Below, piece after piece: positions 5,898-8,186 of a stretch of DNA of 8,186 nucleotides; within the stretch, counting starts at the first letter, position 1, and every line of letters begins with the position of its first letter. Source of the DNA: Firmicutes bacterium UBA3871 (GTDB taxonomy: Bacteria; Bacillota; Clostridia; Peptostreptococcales; Anaerovoracaceae); assembly GCA_002392265.1 (NCBI GenBank), contig DGGP01000082.1, forward strand, positions 1-8,186, written 5' to 3'. Below the pieces are notes generated by a model, which saw only the letters and a program-made list of their open reading frames with translations, made no database searches and had not been told where the DNA came from. The position numbers were made by a program, and so were the translations under genes.

Positions 5898-7880
5898 TCA
5901 TTCGGCTTTCTTTTGCATAGTAAATATATAAACAGGGTTCTGACCGCTCATAAGATTATATGCTCCGGCCTTTTTACTCCTCGCAACAGTCATGGAAACA
6001 ATTTCCTTTTCTTCAAACCCAAAATCATCAATTATGCCCGTCAGCTCGCCCACAGTCTCGAGAGCGATTGCGGTTGCAACAATCCTGATATCTGGATTAA
6101 TCTCAAGCAGCTTTTTTATTATTTCCCGCGCATTTCCCGAGCTGCCGCCTATAAACGCATGCGTGGCCCCGGTGATGCCCGAAAGCGCCTCAGGTGCAAA
6201 GCCCCGCACTATCGTCATATTCTCTGTTCCAAAGCTTTTTTTATTCTTTTCGAGAAGCTTCAATGCCTTTTCCTTGCACTCAATCGCATATACATGGCCG
6301 CATGTCACAGTCCGCGCCATTTCAATCGATACAGAGCCCGTTCCGGCACCTACATCCACGCAGATACTGTCTTTTTTTAGACCAAGCTTTGAAAGTGCGA
6401 CCGCCCTTACTTCCATTTTTGTCATCGGCACAACCTCGTCTTCGCCGAGGTTTCTCAAAAACTCTTCGTCCGCCAGTCCATAAGCCGCAGACAAATCGGG
6501 CGCATCATTTACAATCAAAACAGAGCTGAGCGAATCAAATTCCATTCCCAAAAACTCCGCCGGCTTCCCTATGGTAACGCTTTCATCAGAATAGCTGAGT
6601 CTCTCACCCACATAAACCGTCACATTGGAAAGACCTGCAGCTTCAAGCCTTTCGCAAAGCCTTGAAACGCCCTCGTCTCCTCCCGAAAGTACAAACACCT
6701 TTCTGTTACCTCTTACAGCGGCGGCAAGATTTGCATCGCGCCCGTGAAGGCTGATAAACCTCGCATCCTCGTAAGACATACCGATTAACGAGCACAGGTA
6801 TGAAAATGAGCTGATTCCCGGCAGCACCCTCACGCTGTATCGCGAAAGCATCGGCAGCAGCTTCTTTGTACCGCTGTAAAAGCCCGAATCTCCCGACATC
6901 AAAACACAGACAGTTGCATATTCGGGATTTTCCTCTATAGCCTTTACAATCTTTTCGGGCGAAATCTCATAAAATGCAGGTTTGCTCCCATCCGAAACCG
7001 AACCAACTATCCTTTCGGCACCGATTAGGCAGTCTGCGCAGCCAATTGCAGTAAATGCCTCAAAGGTCATGTTCATTTTACTGCCCGGCCCTATTCCTAC
7101 AACAGTCACTTTTCTTTTCTGTTTCAGGCCGAACCTGTCACACATCTCTTTGAAAAGCTCATTAAACTCAGACCCCTGCACCTGCGGAGGTCTTCCGATA
7201 ATTATTAACTTAACACCCTTATTAATTGAAGCCGCAGCTTTCTCGCCAAAGCCTCCTCTGTTTCCTCCATCCTTTGTAACAAGCCACTTTGCGTCTGTCA
7301 TGGAAAGATGCTCTATATTAAAGAGCACAGAGAACGGGCCCTGCGCAGCAAGGATGTGCGAAGGTGATAATCCTGCTTGCTCGCAGAGCATTAACGACTC
7401 TTCCGATGGCAGGACTCTCGCAAAAGCCCTTTCTGAAAAGCCCTTTATCTTCGAAAACTTATGAAGCTCCTTGCTGCCCGTTGTGAGCAGTATATTGCCT
7501 TCGGTACCGTCCAAAAACTCGGCGGCTTCCTCGGCACTGTCAAACACCTTTGCATCGCTGCCGAATTCGGTTCCGGGCCGAATGAGCCTTTTGTACTCCA
7601 CATCCGCACCACCTGCTGCTTTTATGATGTTTTCAGTCACTTCCTTCGCATAAGGGTGTGTCGCATCGATGACAATGTCAAATTCCCCGCTTTCCAGGAA
7701 ATCCTCCATTTCCGATTCACTTAGCCTGCCCGTATGAACAGTCAGATTTTCATTTTCTTCAATGAGCTCAAACGCATATTCCGTCGCAACGCAGACCGTA
7801 ACCTTTGCGCCCGCATCTGCCAAAAGCTCGCTTAATTTTCTGCCGTCCACCGTACCCGCAAATACACAAATATTACACAT
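5898..7880 (-). CDS. cbiJET: Trifunctional CbiJ-CbiE-CbiT corrin-ring enzyme
   Basis: A 660-residue fusion of three corrin-ring enzymes. Residues 1-253 are the precorrin-6A reductase CbiJ/CobK: FAGTVDGRKL (7-16), DATHPYA (72-78), LLTTGSKEL (131-139) and TKDGGNRGGFGEKAAAS (202-218). Residues about 257-462 are the C5-methyltransferase CbiE: VVGIGPG (260-266), LIGAERIV (285-292), MSGDSGFYSGTKKLL (328-342) and LPGISSFSYL (353-362). Residues about 474-660 are the C15-methyltransferase/decarboxylase CbiT: MTKMEVRAVALSKL (486-499), the SAM-binding VDVGAGTGSVSIEMA (508-522) and FIGGSSGN (576-583). The length equals the sum of the three enzymes, and each keeps its key motifs. CbiE-CbiT fusion is known as CobL; here the reductase that precedes them in the pathway is added in front. 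The ATG overlaps the cobJ end by 8 bp, with GAGAGGAT about 7 nt upstream. Confidence 0.95.
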   Translation of the reverse strand: MCNICVFAGTVDGRKLSELLADAGAKVTVCVATEYAFELIEENENLTVHTGRLSESEMEDFLESGEFDIVIDATHPYAKEVTENIIKAAGGADVEYKRLIRPGTEFGSDAKVFDSAEEAAEFLDGTEGNILLTTGSKELHKFSKIKGFSERAFARVLPSEESLMLCEQAGLSPSHILAAQGPFSVLFNIEHLSMTDAKWLVTKDGGNRGGFGEKAAASINKGVKLIIIGRPPQVQGSEFNELFKEMCDRFGLKQKRKVTVVGIGPGSKMNMTFEAFTAIGCADCLIGAERIVGSVSDGSKPAFYEISPEKIVKAIEENPEYATVCVLMSGDSGFYSGTKKLLPMLSRYSVRVLPGISSFSYLCSLIGMSYEDARFISLHGRDANLAAAVRGNRKVFVLSGGDEGVSRLCERLEAAGLSNVTVYVGERLSYSDESVTIGKPAEFLGMEFDSLSSVLIVNDAPDLSAAYGLADEEFLRNLGEDEVVPMTKMEVRAVALSKLGLKKDSICVDVGAGTGSVSIEMARTVTCGHVYAIECKEKALKLLEKNKKSFGTENMTIVRGFAPEALSGITGATHAFIGGSSGNAREIIKKLLEINPDIRIVATAIALETVGELTGIIDDFGFEEKEIVSMTVARSKKAGAYNLMSGQNPVYIFTMQKKAE

Positions 7881-8186
7881 TTTTATATCCTCTCGGTGTT
7901 ACCATATTTCCGCCAATTACCTTTGTCATCGCATTTCCGATAAATACTGTGCAGAACATATCAATTTCAGCATCGCCAAGCTCGGAAAGCGTCATAATCC
8001 TCCTGCTTTCGCCTTCCCGCCCGATGTTCCTCGCAACTCCGCAGATTCTGCTGCCGGGGAGCTGCCTCATCAGTATCTCGCAAGCCCTTTTCAAATGATC
8101 CGGTCTGCCCTTACTTGCAGGATTATACAGCACAATCGATAAATCCGCCGCTGCTGCAGCTTCCAGCCTTTTTTCGATTTTTTCCC
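7873..8186 (-). CDS. cobJ: Precorrin-3B/cobalt-factor III C17-methyltransferase, C-terminal part
   Basis: The last 103 codons of a gene that continues past the right edge. CobJ/CbiH methylates C17 of the corrin precursor and drives ring contraction. The visible part matches the C-terminal third of that SAM-dependent tetrapyrrole methylase: EKIEKRLEAAAAAD followed by LYNPASKGRPDHLKRACEIL, then ARNIGREGE, DMFCTVFIGN and the final MVTPRGY. A GTG at 8133 is not the start, because the reading frame continues with clear family sequence to the edge. The stop overlaps the ATG of the next gene by 8 bp (ATGTGTAA), which suggests translational coupling. Whether the upstream part is fused to another domain, such as CbiG, cannot be seen. 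The choice between cobJ (aerobic) and cbiH (anaerobic) naming depends on genes outside the window. Confidence 0.92.
   Translation of the reverse strand, partial: EKIEKRLEAAAAADLSIVLYNPASKGRPDHLKRACEILMRQLPGSRICGVARNIGREGESRRIMTLSELGDAEIDMFCTVFIGNAMTKVIGGNMVTPRGYKNV

Noticed and set aside
5992..6483. A 163-codon open frame on the plus strand (and neighbours at 5913-6380 and 6982-7464)
   Set aside because: These are antisense to the well-supported CbiJ-E-T gene, serine/proline-rich in the manner of shadow frames, and match no family I know.

Overview
The window carries seven protein genes, all on the minus strand, packed with short gaps or overlaps. Base composition looks close to half GC by eye. 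Gene order, strong GGAGG-type ribosome sites and protein style suggest an anaerobic Gram-positive bacterium of the Clostridia. That placement is an inference; no marker gene here settles it.

Reading in the direction of transcription (right to left), the first five genes make a cobalamin (vitamin B12) block: the 3' end of a precorrin-3B/cobalt-factor III C17-methyltransferase (cobJ/cbiH, cut by the window edge), a three-domain fusion CbiJ-CbiE-CbiT, cbiB, cobD and cobQ (cbiP). The fusion covers three successive corrin-ring steps: reduction, then C15 methylation with decarboxylation, then C5 methylation. CobQ amidates the ring side chains. CobD makes aminopropanol phosphate and CbiB attaches it to give adenosylcobinamide phosphate. 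The operon start, and any cobalamin riboswitch, would lie beyond the right edge.

After a 126-bp gap with a sigma-A-like promoter and a palindrome just downstream of it, a second unit follows. It holds an HD-domain phosphohydrolase of unknown substrate that overlaps by 17 bp an rRNA uracil-C5 methyltransferase of the RlmD/RlmCD type.

Two structures are not explained by the genes. One is a 131-bp nested inverted repeat that fills the cbiB-cobD gap and resembles a REP/RAYT-type element. The other is a run of three abutting strong hairpins inside the conserved coding sequence of cobD. I see no CRISPR array, tRNA, rRNA, transposase gene or frameshift. The main proteins are intact, and I found no wholly new system; the oddities are structural and organisational.
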